A stretch of DNA of 64,000 nt from DASZQL01 sp964391865 (GCA_964391865.1 CAYMNQ010000003.1:1-64000), one strand, 5' to 3'. Shown: positions 8,728 to 17,433, numbered from the stretch's first letter. Numbers and translations are program-made. Notes: generated from the letters alone by a model not told the origin.

Positions 8728-11082
8728 ATGTTCCAATCACGCTGTATCGTCTGTGTGGGTGCGGTGCTGGCGTTGGCAGGTTCTTCGCACGCCCAGAGCA
8801 CCTTCGTCAACCGGCCCGGGTCGGCCGTGGGCACCGTGAATGCCTGGCTTCGAGCAGACATCTGGACGGTCGGCGGCGGCGGAATGCCGTCGGTTCCGAC
8901 CGCCGACAGTTTCACGAACCTGTTTGATCCCGGGCTGCAGTGGGAGCTGTATTTCGGGCGGGTGCTCGGGTTACCCGGCCCACCGACCGGATACCCCGCC
9001 GCGCATCCTTCGATCGGAGCCCTGATCGCGTCCAACATCAGTGTGAACTTGATCGGCCCCGATCAGACCGGCGGGACCGACGACGGGAGCCTCACGCTCA
9101 CGGGGATCGACGGCTCGTACATGCCTACGGTCCCGGATTTCTTCTCGACGGGGCTAACTACGAGCCTGCTGGTTAGCGACTTTACGACATTGTCGCAAGG
9201 CCCCAGTTGGCTGCGTTTGGCTTCACTGAAGACCGTGGCGAGCCAGCCGGTGTATGTGGTCGGTGGTTCGAGCACCTCGACGTTGATTGTCGAAGGCGCC
9301 ATCAGTGACGGCTCCGTGAACCTGCGCGCACCTCGGATCGAAATCGACGGCGCCTCGGCATCCATGGAGATCCGCGATTCGGCGAAGGTCAGCGCGGACA
9401 ACATCCAGGTCGGCGGGCTCAACTACATCACCGGAACCGTGGCCGGGACCCTGAAGGTCTTGAACGGTTCGGAGGTGGAAACCACGAGTGCGGACGGAGC
9501 CGCGGTCGGCGTGCGGGCGGCGACGACGACATTGGTGGCTCCGTTCGAAAGCCCGGATGCGGTGTCCACGTTCTTGCTCGATTCCGGAAGCACGCTGCGC
9601 ACCGCCCAGCTGTGGGCCTACGCCACGCGCGACGGTCTGCCGGTGGTTCCCCCGCCGTCTTACTCGAATCGTTCGCAGGCCATCCTGGATTTCCGCTCCG
9701 GCTCGGTCGAAGTGTTCGGGTACAACCGCGTGGTTTCGCTCCAGGCCGAGCGGAACGGGAACGCGAGACTGCTGCTTGGCTCGGCCGCCACGAGCGCGAC
9801 GCTCGACGCGGGCGGCATCGACGCCTCGGCTATCGATGGAAGCCAGGTCGGCGTGAGGGCGTTCGGCTCGACCCTCAACCTCGAAGGCACGATTGGCGGT
9901 GGGCAACTCGTTGGCAGTTTCATGCTCAGGTGCACGCTCGACAACGCCGCGAGCTTCGCGTCGTTCACGTTCAACAACAGCGACATGATCTCCTCCTACG
10001 GCGGCGTCTACCTCCGGGCCGATTCGCCGCCCTTTGAGCCGATCTCTCTTACAGTGTTGAACACCAGCGTCATCCGCGGGCGGAGCTTCACCGTCGGCGG
10101 TGGGCGCGTCATGATCCGGGACGACAGCGAAGTCAGCATGAACTTCCTCGGCGTGGGGATGATCCTCGCGCGGTCTCCCTTCGCGCAGCAGTTCGAGCTG
10201 TTCCCGGGCCAGCAGGGCTCCGTGATCCTGAAGGACAACAGCCGGCTGCTTCTGGTGCAGGATGTCGAGGGGGCGCCCGGGTTCTTCCACGGCACGACGC
10301 CGATCGTGACGCTCGGCGAGAACGCAAGGCTCGAGGTCGATTCGACCAGCGGCGTGAACATCGGCGGGAACGTGTTCGTTCCCATCGAGCCCGGCGCGAT
10401 CCAGATCTTCCCGCCCAGCTTCAGCGGGTACACGCCAGCGCTCTACGGCTCCGGCACGGTGGTCGGGACGGTGATCGGGCCAGCCCAAGAGCGCGGCGAG
10501 GCCGAGTCCGAGCGTGGCCCCGGGCCCGCGTCCAATGTCCGCGTCATCAATAACGGCGGGCTCATCGAACCTGGGGCGCCCGTGGGGACTCTCCGCATCG
10601 AGGGAGACCTCGTTCAGAACTCCGGCTCCATCGTCATCGAGATCGGCGGCACAGGGCGCGGGATGGAGCACGACCAGATCGCCGTCACCGGCGACATCTC
10701 TCTCTACGGCGGAAACATCGAACTCAGGCTCATGGAGGGCTTCACGCTGCCGTCTTCCTTCAGTTTGGAGATTTTCACCGGCTTCTCATCCTTCTTCATC
10801 GACCAGGACGCGGTGAGCTTGATTCCGCCCGCCGGGGTTGAGATCGAGAACTTCGACCCGCTAACCGGCATGATCACCATCACGCCGCCGCCCGGTTGCC
10901 CGGGCGATGTGAATGGTGACCTTTCGGTCGGGCTGGCGGATATCGCGGTGATGATTCAGCACTGGAGCAAGACCAAGCCGCCGGTCCCGCCGTTCATGGA
11001 CGGTGACCTTACGGGGGACGGGATGGTCACGATGGAGGACGTGGCGATCGTGATCATGAACTGGGCGGCGACTTGTCGGTAG
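8728..11082 (+). CDS. Large secreted repetitive protein with dockerin-like C-terminus
   Basis: A protein of 784 residues with a signal peptide ending near SSHAQ. The body is Ser/Thr/Gly/Val-rich, with repeated short beta units such as LRAPRIEIDGASASMEIRDS and GGRVMIRDDSEVSM, like the passenger beta-helices of autotransporter-type adhesins. The region near LIEPGAPVGTLRIEGDLVQN resembles the end of such a helix. The C-terminus is CPGD plus two Asp-rich repeats ending in TCR. There is no autotransporter barrel. The ATG at 8728 has GAAAGG 7 nt upstream. Role: surface structural or adhesive, inferred only. Confidence 0.82.
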   Translation: MFQSRCIVCVGAVLALAGSSHAQSTFVNRPGSAVGTVNAWLRADIWTVGGGGMPSVPTADSFTNLFDPGLQWELYFGRVLGLPGPPTGYPAAHPSIGALIASNISVNLIGPDQTGGTDDGSLTLTGIDGSYMPTVPDFFSTGLTTSLLVSDFTTLSQGPSWLRLASLKTVASQPVYVVGGSSTSTLIVEGAISDGSVNLRAPRIEIDGASASMEIRDSAKVSADNIQVGGLNYITGTVAGTLKVLNGSEVETTSADGAAVGVRAATTTLVAPFESPDAVSTFLLDSGSTLRTAQLWAYATRDGLPVVPPPSYSNRSQAILDFRSGSVEVFGYNRVVSLQAERNGNARLLLGSAATSATLDAGGIDASAIDGSQVGVRAFGSTLNLEGTIGGGQLVGSFMLRCTLDNAASFASFTFNNSDMISSYGGVYLRADSPPFEPISLTVLNTSVIRGRSFTVGGGRVMIRDDSEVSMNFLGVGMILARSPFAQQFELFPGQQGSVILKDNSRLLLVQDVEGAPGFFHGTTPIVTLGENARLEVDSTSGVNIGGNVFVPIEPGAIQIFPPSFSGYTPALYGSGTVVGTVIGPAQERGEAESERGPGPASNVRVINNGGLIEPGAPVGTLRIEGDLVQNSGSIVIEIGGTGRGMEHDQIAVTGDISLYGGNIELRLMEGFTLPSSFSLEIFTGFSSFFIDQDAVSLIPPAGVEIENFDPLTGMITITPPPGCPGDVNGDLSVGLADIAVMIQHWSKTKPPVPPFMDGDLTGDGMVTMEDVAIVIMNWAATCR

Positions 11083-11197
11083 TCGCCTGTGCGGTGCGAT
11101 GATCGTGTTCGCCTATCATGCGGACAACTGAATCCGTGCTGGCCGCGCAGCGAAAGCGCTGAGCGCCGAAAGTACAGATTCGGCGGAGTGTTGCCGT

Positions 11198-11563
11198 GTG
11201 ATTGTGCTGGTGTTGTACGCCGTGCCGGTGTGGGCGCTGATCTACCTGCTGCGCCGGCGGGTGGTGGGGCTGGTTGTGTTGGGGGTGGCGACGGCGTTGG
11301 TGCCGCTGCTGATCCATGTGGAGTCGGCGGCGATCGGGCCCTGGGCGGGGATGCTGCGGATCATCGGGGCGTCGTACGCGGGGCTGATCGCGGTCGTGGG
11401 TGTGCTGCTGTGGTTGCAGCGCCGTGCGGCGCGGGGTCACGAGTGCCGGCACTGTTTGTACGACCTGACGGGGAATGTCACGGGCGTGTGCCCGGAGTGC
11501 GGGCACGTGACGCCTGATGTGACGGCGGGGGAGGTGCGCCGGGCGAAGAAGGGGAAGGCGTAA
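11198..11563 (+). CDS. Small membrane protein with C-terminal zinc ribbon
   Basis: A protein of 121 residues with three probable membrane helices (about 2-18, 22-40, 52-72) and then CRHCLYDLTGN...CPECGH, a four-cysteine zinc ribbon. The CxxC-x-YDL-G pattern matches the tails of the three larger membrane proteins at 48806, 49527 and 58172, so it looks like a minimal member of the same lineage-specific group. A GTG start is preferred, with GGAG about 10 nt upstream. It lies downstream of the secreted dockerin protein. Function unknown. Confidence 0.7.
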   Translation: MIVLVLYAVPVWALIYLLRRRVVGLVVLGVATALVPLLIHVESAAIGPWAGMLRIIGASYAGLIAVVGVLLWLQRRAARGHECRHCLYDLTGNVTGVCPECGHVTPDVTAGEVRRAKKGKA

Positions 11564-11637
11564 GTCGGAAGGGCGGAAGGCGGAGGTCGGAAGGGGGAAG
11601 TGGCGGGTTTCGGGGGGTCGGGGGTCGGGTTTGGCGC
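11564..11637. repeat. 7-bp degenerate tandem repeat array (G-rich)
   Basis: About ten heptads in phase (GTCGGAA, GGGCGGA, AGGCGGA, GGTCGGA, then GGGGGTC, GGGGGTC, GGGTTTG). The array starts right after the stop codon of the zinc-ribbon gene and runs to the promoter of the next gene. Confidence 0.7.
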
Positions 11638-11675
11638 ACCGCGCATTCGCGCATCGTGCACCGCGCGGCCGCTCA

Positions 11676-11681
11676 TATACT
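11676..11681 (+). promoter_or_regulatory. -10 element TATACT of a predicted leaderless gene
   Basis: TATACT is followed after 7 nt by the GTG at 11689, so transcription would begin at or next to the start codon. There is no Shine-Dalgarno sequence. Confidence 0.6.
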
Positions 11682-11688
11682 CGCCCGC

Positions 11689-12897
11689 GTGCGTGATCCT
11701 TCGTTTATTTATCTCGACAACGCCGCGACGAGCTGGCCCAAGCCGGCGGTTGTGGGCGAAGAGATGGCGCGGTTTCTTGCGGAATCGGCGGGGAATCCGG
11801 GGCGCGGCGGGCACGCGCTGGCGCGCGAGGCGGCGGGGCACATCGAGCGGGCGCGGGCGGCGCTGGCGAGATTGATCGGCGCGGAGAAGCCGGAGCGCGT
11901 GGTGCTGACGCCCGGCTGCACGGACTCGGTGAATCTCGCCGTGCATGGGTGGTTGTGGAAGTGTCTGCATGAGGCACGGCGCGGAGGGGGCAAGCCTCAT
12001 GTGGTGATGTCGAGCGTGGAGCATAACGCGGTGGGGCGGTCGCTGCACGCGCATCAAGAAGACGGCGAGATCACGCTGACGATTGTGCCGTGCGATGAGC
12101 GCGGGTACGTCAGCGCGGCGGCGATGCTCGGGGCGTGCGACGAGCGGACGGTGCTGGTGTGCCTGTCGCACGCGTCGAACGCGTGCGGCACGATCCAGCC
12201 GGTGCGCGAGGTCGGCGCGGGGCTGCGGGCGCGCTCGCCCGGCGCGCTGTTGATGGTGGATGCGGCGCAGACGGCGGGGCATCTGCCGATCGATGTGCGC
12301 GCGATGGATATTGACCTGCTGACGATCGCGGGGCACAAGGGGCTGCTGGGTCCGACGGGGACGGGGGCGCTGTATGTCGGGCCGCTGGCGTTCAGCGATG
12401 AGCCGGATGGGCCGCGGCTGCACTGCACGCGCTCGGGCGGGACGGGCGCGAAAAGCCCGGGGCTTGAGATGCCGGCGGAGTTGCCGGATGCGCTGGAAGC
12501 GGGGACGAGCAACGCGGTGGGCTTCGCTGGGTTGCTCGCGGCGATGGAGCACAAACCGGCCAACGCGCACGAGAACGAGACGGCGCGCACGGCGGAGTTG
12601 CTCGAGGGCCTGCGCGCGATCCGCGGGGTGAAGATCTACGGTGTGGAGAACGCGCACGATCGGACGGCGGTGGTGATGTTCAACATCGAGGGGATGCCGC
12701 CGAGGGATGTGGGCGCGATTCTGGACGGTGAATTCACTATCGCGGTGCGGGCGGGGCTCCACTGTGCGCCGATGCTGCACAAGTCGCTGCGCACGTTCCC
12801 GGATGGCGCGGTGCGCGCGAGCCCGGGGTGGTCGACGACGCGCGAGCAGGTGGAGCGGTTGATTCGCGCGGTGGGGGAGATCGCGGGTTCGCGGTGA
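11689..12897 (+). CDS. Cysteine desulfurase-family PLP enzyme (class V aminotransferase)
   Basis: Likely mobilises sulfur from cysteine, or acts on a related substrate. The N-terminus IYLDNAATSWPKP is the classic SufS/NifS-like opening. GNPGRGGHALAREA, VDAAQTAGHLPIDV (the Asp that binds the PLP ring) and IAGHKGLLGPTGTGALY (Schiff-base Lys) follow. It has 402 residues. RAGLHCAPM, with Cys in a GLHCAP context, matches the cysteine desulfurase-family branch often found outside isc/suf operons. No isc or suf partner is adjacent. The GTG at 11689 gives MRDPSFIYLDN. An upstream GTG at 11656 would add 11 residues before the promoter-like TATACT and is rejected. Confidence 0.88.
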   Translation: MRDPSFIYLDNAATSWPKPAVVGEEMARFLAESAGNPGRGGHALAREAAGHIERARAALARLIGAEKPERVVLTPGCTDSVNLAVHGWLWKCLHEARRGGGKPHVVMSSVEHNAVGRSLHAHQEDGEITLTIVPCDERGYVSAAAMLGACDERTVLVCLSHASNACGTIQPVREVGAGLRARSPGALLMVDAAQTAGHLPIDVRAMDIDLLTIAGHKGLLGPTGTGALYVGPLAFSDEPDGPRLHCTRSGGTGAKSPGLEMPAELPDALEAGTSNAVGFAGLLAAMEHKPANAHENETARTAELLEGLRAIRGVKIYGVENAHDRTAVVMFNIEGMPPRDVGAILDGEFTIAVRAGLHCAPMLHKSLRTFPDGAVRASPGWSTTREQVERLIRAVGEIAGSR

Positions 12898-13036
12898 GCG
12901 TGTACTCGGACGGCGCCCGCGCGGCGGAGCCTGCGGCACACAGTCAGCGGGCATGGTTGCCGTATGATGATGGCGAGTACGGGATGATCGAAGAGTGCGC
13001 CGGTGCGGCGCGTGGGCGGGACGCGGAGGGTTCAGC

Positions 13037-14671
13037 ATGGCAACGGCGATTCTGATGATCTCGCTGATCGTGGCGGGGGCGATCGTGGTGGGCGCGTGGG
13101 GTGTGCAGCAGGCGGCGTTGCGCGTGCCGGCGGGGCTGCTGGCGATCGTGGTGATCGTGGGCGGGGCGATGCTGGCGTCGGTGCGGTTTGTGCCGGACTC
13201 GAAGCTGGGGGTGATCATCAAGAACGCGCTGGGCGCGAAGCTGCCGCCCGGCAAGATCATCGCAACGGCGGGGGAGATGGGCCCGCAGGCGCGGATCCTG
13301 CCGCCCGGCTGGCACTTCGGGTACTGGCCGATTTTGTACGACGTGCAGAACGAATCGATCCTTGAGATCGGCGAGGGTGAGGTCGGCTTGCTGACAGCGA
13401 GCGGCGGTTTGCCGCTGCCGTCGGGCGATGCGTTCGCTCCGGAGTGGGCGGAGACCGAGATCGAGAAGATGCTCGACGCGGAGCATTTCCTGACGGTCGG
13501 GAAGGGGTACCGCGGCCCGCAGGCGACGGTGCTGACGCCGGGCAAGTACCGGATCAACCCGAAGTTGTTCAAGGTGGAGACGCAGAAATCGACGAACATC
13601 GAGCGGGCGTCGGTCGGCGTGGTGAAGTCGAACGTGGGGCCGATCCCGGTGTCGAAGCCGGCGGCGACGACGGCGGACATGCTGGTGGATCGGGGGCAGC
13701 GCGGGATCTGGAAGCAGCCGCTCTCGCCGCAGAAGCTGTACCTGAATACGAGCGCGTATGAAGTGACGATGATCTCGACGCGGGCGCACATCGTGGAGTA
13801 CACGGAGGCGCGCGGCGAGGGGAGCGACCGTGAGATCTCGGTGCGGTCGGCGGACGGGTTCACGTTCCCGGTGGATGTGCGCGTCGAGTTCGAGATCATG
13901 CCGGAGCACGCGCCGCTGGTGGTCGCGAGTCTGCGGGACGATCAGGACGGTCTGCGCACGGTGCTGAACTCCGCGGTCCGGGCGACGTTCCGGAACTCGG
14001 CGGAGCGGGTGAAAGCGCTCGACTATGTGCGCCAGCGCTCGCAGCAGGAGCGGCAGGCGCTCGAAGCGATCAAGACGGAGATGAACCGCTACGGCGTCAC
14101 GGTCAACGCGGTGCGCATCGGCAACATCGGGAACGAGCAGACGCTCGGGCAACTGCTGAAGACGCAGACGGACCGCGAGATCGCCGTGCAGGAGCAGCAG
14201 ACGTTCCAGGAGCAGCAGCGCGCGGCGGAGCAGAAGAAGGCGCTGAGCCGCACGCAGCAGGAATCCGAAGAGGAGAAGCGGCTGGCGACGGCGAACTATC
14301 AGGTGAGGATCGCGGAGGCGGACAAGCAGAAGAAGATCATCGAAGCCGGCGCGGAAGCGGAAGCGATCAGCATCCGCGCGACGGCGCAGGCGAAGGCGTA
14401 CAGCGAGATCGCGGCGCAGATCGGGCGCGGGAATGCGGCGTTGATGGAGCTGATGAAGATCGTGGGCGAGCGGAACATCCAGATCACGCCGCGGGTGATG
14501 GTGAACGGCTCGGCGGGGAACGGCGCGGAGCCCGGCCCGGCGGAGACGACGGCGCTGATCGGGACGATGCTGGACTCGATGATGTCGCGGGGTGAGGAGC
14601 CGGCGGCGGCACCGGTGCCGAGCGCCAAGCCGCAGGCCGAACCGGCGCGGCCCGCGCCGCGGAGCCCCTGA
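13037..14671 (+). CDS. SPFH/band-7 domain membrane protein (flotillin-like)
   Basis: A protein of 544 residues. Two N-terminal membrane helices (about 3-22 and 28-50) are followed by a band-7 region (about 140-350). A long charged alpha-helical coiled coil (about 350-450) contains QQTFQEQQRAAEQKK and ends with IEAGAEAEAISIRATAQAKA, the EA-rich repeat typical of flotillins. The C-terminus is Ala/Pro-rich and disordered. Such proteins scaffold membrane microdomains. No NfeD partner gene is adjacent. The ATG at 13037 has GGAGGG 6 nt upstream. A TATGAT -10-like hexamer lies at about 12964. Confidence 0.85.
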   Translation: MATAILMISLIVAGAIVVGAWGVQQAALRVPAGLLAIVVIVGGAMLASVRFVPDSKLGVIIKNALGAKLPPGKIIATAGEMGPQARILPPGWHFGYWPILYDVQNESILEIGEGEVGLLTASGGLPLPSGDAFAPEWAETEIEKMLDAEHFLTVGKGYRGPQATVLTPGKYRINPKLFKVETQKSTNIERASVGVVKSNVGPIPVSKPAATTADMLVDRGQRGIWKQPLSPQKLYLNTSAYEVTMISTRAHIVEYTEARGEGSDREISVRSADGFTFPVDVRVEFEIMPEHAPLVVASLRDDQDGLRTVLNSAVRATFRNSAERVKALDYVRQRSQQERQALEAIKTEMNRYGVTVNAVRIGNIGNEQTLGQLLKTQTDREIAVQEQQTFQEQQRAAEQKKALSRTQQESEEEKRLATANYQVRIAEADKQKKIIEAGAEAEAISIRATAQAKAYSEIAAQIGRGNAALMELMKIVGERNIQITPRVMVNGSAGNGAEPGPAETTALIGTMLDSMMSRGEEPAAAPVPSAKPQAEPARPAPRSP

Positions 14672-14705
14672 GCACGAAGGGTGGGATCGGGGCCGAAACG
14701 GAACA

Positions 14706-14711
14706 TACACT
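14706..14711 (+). promoter_or_regulatory. Putative -10 element TACACT upstream of galE
   Basis: TACACT 38 nt before the galE ATG, giving a short leader that contains GGAAGGAG-like Shine-Dalgarno sequence. It is the same hexamer used at short spacing by the predicted leaderless genes. Confidence 0.5.
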
Positions 14712-14749
14712 GGCCGCCCCGCCGATCGCGGCGGGAAGGAGCGGAGTGC

Positions 14750-15784
14750 ATGAACGTTCTCGTCACCGGCGGCGCCGGGTACATCGGGTCTCACGCGAGC
14801 CAGCGGCTGCTGCGCGATGGTCACTCGGTCAGCGTGATCGACAACCTGTTCCGCGGGCACGAGCGCGCGATCGACCTGCTGCGCACGATGCCGGGGGTGA
14901 CGGCGGAGCGCCTCGCGTTCTTCAAGGGCGATGTGGGCGACCGGGCGCTGGTCGAGCGCGTGCTCCGCGAGCGGAAGATCGAGGCGGTGATGCACTTCGC
15001 CGCCATGGCGTACGTGGGCGAGAGCGTGAACGACCCGCTGGCGTACTTCCGCAACAACACGACGGCGACGTTGAACCTGATCGAGGCGGTCGAAGCCGCG
15101 GGCGTGAAGCGGATGGTGTTCAGTTCGACGTGCGCCAGCTACGGCGAGCCGCCGCCGGAGATGATCCCGATCGCGGAGACGTGCCCGCAGAAGCCGATCA
15201 ACCCGTACGGCGCGTCGAAGCTCTTCTGCGAGCGGATGCTGTTTGATTACGCGGCGATGAAGAAGATCAAGGGAGAGGACTTCGCGTTCGCGGCGCCGCG
15301 GTACTTCAATGTCGCCGGGTGCGATCGTTCCGGGCTTCTGGGCGAGGACCACGAGCCGGAGACGCACCTGATCCCCGTGATTCTGCAGGCGGTGCTGGGC
15401 AAGCGCGACGCGATCACGATCTTCGGCACCGACTACCCGACGCCCGACGGCACGTGCATCCGCGACTATGTGCATGTTGAGGATCTGGTAGATGCGCACG
15501 TGCACGTGATGAACGCGCTGAAGCCGGGGGACACAAGGACGTACAACCTGGGCATCGGGCGCGGCTACTCGGTGCGCGAGGTGATCGACTCGGTGAAGCG
15601 CGTGACGGGGCGGAACTTCACGGTGAAGGAGGGCGCTCGGCGGGCGGGCGACCCGCCGACGCTGTTCGCGGATGCGTCGAAGATCAAGAGGGAACTGGGG
15701 TGGGAGGCGAAGATCCGCTCGATTGATGAGATCGTGGCGACGGCGTGGAAGTGGTTTGAGAAGAACCCGGGGGGGTACAGATAG
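14750..15784 (+). CDS. galE: UDP-glucose 4-epimerase
   Basis: Interconverts UDP-glucose and UDP-galactose using bound NAD. The Rossmann motif VTGGAGYIGSHASQRLL is at the N-terminus, FSSTCASYGEP carries the active-site Ser region, and Tyr153/Lys157 lie in NPYGASK. AAPRYFNVAGCD, PDGTCIRDYVHVEDL and YNLGIGRGYSVREV are GalE-specific blocks. It has 344 residues, as usual. The ATG at 14750 is chosen from the Rossmann motif and the GAAGGA/GGAG upstream. Its TAG stop abuts the left arm of the repeat-bounded element that follows. It could feed the surface-glycan locus at 34-44 kb. Confidence 0.94.
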   Translation: MNVLVTGGAGYIGSHASQRLLRDGHSVSVIDNLFRGHERAIDLLRTMPGVTAERLAFFKGDVGDRALVERVLRERKIEAVMHFAAMAYVGESVNDPLAYFRNNTTATLNLIEAVEAAGVKRMVFSSTCASYGEPPPEMIPIAETCPQKPINPYGASKLFCERMLFDYAAMKKIKGEDFAFAAPRYFNVAGCDRSGLLGEDHEPETHLIPVILQAVLGKRDAITIFGTDYPTPDGTCIRDYVHVEDLVDAHVHVMNALKPGDTRTYNLGIGRGYSVREVIDSVKRVTGRNFTVKEGARRAGDPPTLFADASKIKRELGWEAKIRSIDEIVATAWKWFEKNPGGYR

Positions 15785-16269
15785 TTTTGAGTTGAGAGTT
15801 TTGAGCTTGGAGCCGGAATTAATGGGCGGCGGGGGAGTGTCGTGCAGGACTATCAGAAACTCGTGGTGTGGCAGCGGGCTCACGCGCTGGCGCTTTCGAT
15901 CTACGAATTGACGCGCGAGTACCCGCCCGACGAGCGATTTGGGCTCACCTCGCAGACGCGACGCTGTGCGGTGTCGATCGCGTCAAACATCGCCGAGGGG
16001 AGCGGGAGGGCGACCGATCGCGACTTCGCGCAGTTCCTTCATATCGCGGTTGGATCGACGAACGAACTGGAGTACCAGTTGCTGCTCGCGCGTGATCTTG
16101 GGTTTATCAGCGCCTCGCACGGAGACGTGATCGCCGCTGAAACAGTCGAAGTTCGGCGGATGCTGATCGCATTGATCGGGACCGTTCGCAGGGCCAATAC
16201 GCGACAGACGGCGTCGTAGTTGGGGCGTTGAATCTGTCCGGCTCCAAACTTCAAACTCAAAGCTCTCAA
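15783..16269. mobile_element. Heptad-repeat-bounded element carrying a four-helix-bundle gene
   Basis: The left arm (15783-15816) is AGTTTTG, AGTTGAG, AGTTTTG, AGCTTGG, AGCCGG. The right arm (16238-16269) is its imperfect inverted partner: CCGGCTC, CAAACTT, CAAACTC, AAAGCTC, TCAA. Both have a 7-bp internal period. Together they enclose one gene and fill the whole space between the galE stop and the end of the converging PagL-like gene. The arms can pair into a long stem, as in 23S rRNA intervening sequences that carry the same protein family. Mobility is inferred. No transposase is present. Confidence 0.6.
15842..16219 (+). CDS. Four-helix-bundle protein (23S rRNA intervening-sequence family)
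   Basis: A protein of 125 residues with the family's standard pattern: an N-terminal Y-x-x-L-x-V-W-x-x-A block (YQKLVVWQRAHALALSIYEL), then FGLTSQTRRCAVSIASNIAEG, then FLHIAVGSTNELEYQLLLA. Homologues are encoded by intervening sequences in 23S rRNA genes of several bacteria and also stand alone. The biochemical role is not established. Here it stands alone between inverted heptad arrays. The GTG at 15842 has GGGGGAG about 5 nt upstream. Confidence 0.9.
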   Translation: MQDYQKLVVWQRAHALALSIYELTREYPPDERFGLTSQTRRCAVSIASNIAEGSGRATDRDFAQFLHIAVGSTNELEYQLLLARDLGFISASHGDVIAAETVEVRRMLIALIGTVRRANTRQTAS

Positions 16270-16278
16270 CCGCGCCGA

Positions 16279-16971
16279 TCAGAACGGAAAGATGACTCCC
16301 GCCCACACACCGATGCCATCCCGCGCCGGGTTGTCGTCGGTGCCGAAGCTGCTGGCGTTGGAGATGTGGTGCCAGCCGATGCCCAGGTCGAGGCGTGCGC
16401 CGGAGTCGCCGAGCGCCCACGTCACGCCGATGCCGGCGCGTGGCGTGAAGTCGAAGGTGGTGCCGCCGTCGGGGACGTCGTCGCTGGTGAAGAGGAGGCC
16501 GATGCCGAGGTCGGCGTAGACGGTGTACTGGCGCGTCTCGGGTTCGATGAGGAAGTGCCAGCGGAAGCCGAGGTGCGGGTTGAAGCCGCCCGCGTTTTCG
16601 CCGTCCTGGTCGAAGTACCAGCCGCGGAAGCCGAAGCGGAACTCGAAGCCATCGGTAAGGAAGTAGTCGAAGTTGACGGAGCCGGCGTAGTCGTTGGCGT
16701 CGTCGGAGAAGACGGCGCCGGCGTCGAAGCCCCACCACCAGGTGTGGCGCTCGGCGAAGACCTTGCGCGCGGCGGCTTCGGCGATGGGCTGGTCGTTCGG
16801 AGAAGCGTCGGTGGGCGTGCTGGCGCCGCCGCCGGTCGCGGGCGGGTCGCTGAGTGTCGGCGCGCTCGAGTTGAACGAGAGCGCGTCGAGCGCCTCGGCG
16901 TGGGCAGCGCCCGGCGCGAGAAGTGCAGCGAGGACGATGAGCAACGGGCGTGGATCAGCGGATGGGCGCAT
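16279..16971 (-). CDS. PagL-like lipid A deacylase family protein
   Basis: An outer-membrane barrel of 230 residues with a signal peptide (cleavage after AAHA). The C-terminal part has GIGWHHISNASSFG, matching the H-x-S-N-A active-site signature of PagL (here His202 and Ser204), and it ends in a terminal Phe. The acidic residue expected about 12 positions after the Ser is not obvious, with only Asp nearby, so activity is uncertain. A Ser/Thr/Pro-rich linker (about 30-60) precedes the barrel. Role: removal of an acyl chain from lipid A, consistent with lpxA and kdsC-like genes in the window. Confidence 0.75.
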   Translation of the reverse strand: MRPSADPRPLLIVLAALLAPGAAHAEALDALSFNSSAPTLSDPPATGGGASTPTDASPNDQPIAEAAARKVFAERHTWWWGFDAGAVFSDDANDYAGSVNFDYFLTDGFEFRFGFRGWYFDQDGENAGGFNPHLGFRWHFLIEPETRQYTVYADLGIGLLFTSDDVPDGGTTFDFTPRAGIGVTWALGDSGARLDLGIGWHHISNASSFGTDDNPARDGIGVWAGVIFPF

Positions 16972-17091
16972 GGTTGGTGTGTTCCTCGCGGTGTCTGGGC
17001 GGCGTGGTTGGATCGGGACGGGTAGAGTGTCGGGACGATCGCGCCCCGCCGCAAGACGGCGGCGCGGGTGAGCGGGGGCGGGAGCGGCGGC

Positions 17092-17313
17092 ATGAACGAC
17101 CCCGAATCACGGCTGACGAGGCTCGAAGAGTCGCAGGCGTTCGCCGAGCGAACGGGCGAGCAGTTGTCGGAGCAACTGCGCGAACTCTTCGGCAAGATCG
17201 AGCGGTTGAACCGGCGGTTGGAATCGCTTGAAGCGCGCCTTGAGCGCTCTCAGCGTGCTGATGACGGGCCGACGGTTGATGAAGCTGGTGATGATCCGCT
17301 GGCGTTTTCGTGA
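17092..17313 (+). CDS. SlyX-like small coiled-coil protein
   Basis: A protein of 73 residues, mostly one amphipathic helix with a heptad pattern (RLTRLEESQAF... RELFGKIERLNRRLESLEARL) and an acidic C-terminal tail. Length and the N-terminal ESRLTRLE pattern match SlyX. The function of the family is not well established. The ATG at 17092 has GGAG 7 nt upstream. An in-frame start at 17068 would add only glycines and serines and is disfavoured. Confidence 0.65.
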   Translation: MNDPESRLTRLEESQAFAERTGEQLSEQLRELFGKIERLNRRLESLEARLERSQRADDGPTVDEAGDDPLAFS

Positions 17314-17360
17314 GCGTGCGCGTGTGAGGAGCGGTCGGGTTGCCTCGCGATCGCACCGGG

Positions 17361-17393
17361 CGCGTCTCAGAGCAGACGCGGCTGGTGGCACCC
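17361..17393 (+). repeat. Stem-loop repeat, CAGRGC-loop family, copy 3
   Basis: CGCGTCT (17361-17367) pairs perfectly with AGACGCG (17374-17380) around CAGAGC. GCTGGTGGCACCC follows (17381-17393), identical to copy 1. It sits between the convergent slyX-like and oppB genes. Confidence 0.75.
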
Positions 17394-17433
17394 GATGTCC
17401 GGTCCCCGATCTCCGATCCCCGACACCCGAGCG
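17392..17433. repeat. 7-bp degenerate tandem repeat array (C-rich)
   Basis: Six in-phase heptads: CCGATGT, CCGGTCC, CCGATCT, CCGATCC, CCGACAC, CCGAGCG. They are directly attached to stem-loop copy 3, as at 4621-4678. Confidence 0.7.

Noticed and set aside
6111..11082. Cellulosome component genes
   Set aside because: The Asp-rich repeats resemble dockerins, but no cohesin or scaffoldin is visible and similar tails occur on many kinds of planctomycete secreted proteins.
11083..11197. Possible small RNA or riboswitch after the 8728 gene
   Set aside because: A TATCAT hexamer and some short inverted words are present, but no conserved structure that I recognise.
12944..15883. Minus-strand open frame of about 979 codons
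   Set aside because: Antisense to the SPFH protein and galE. Its translation is Arg/His/Leu-rich without any domain.
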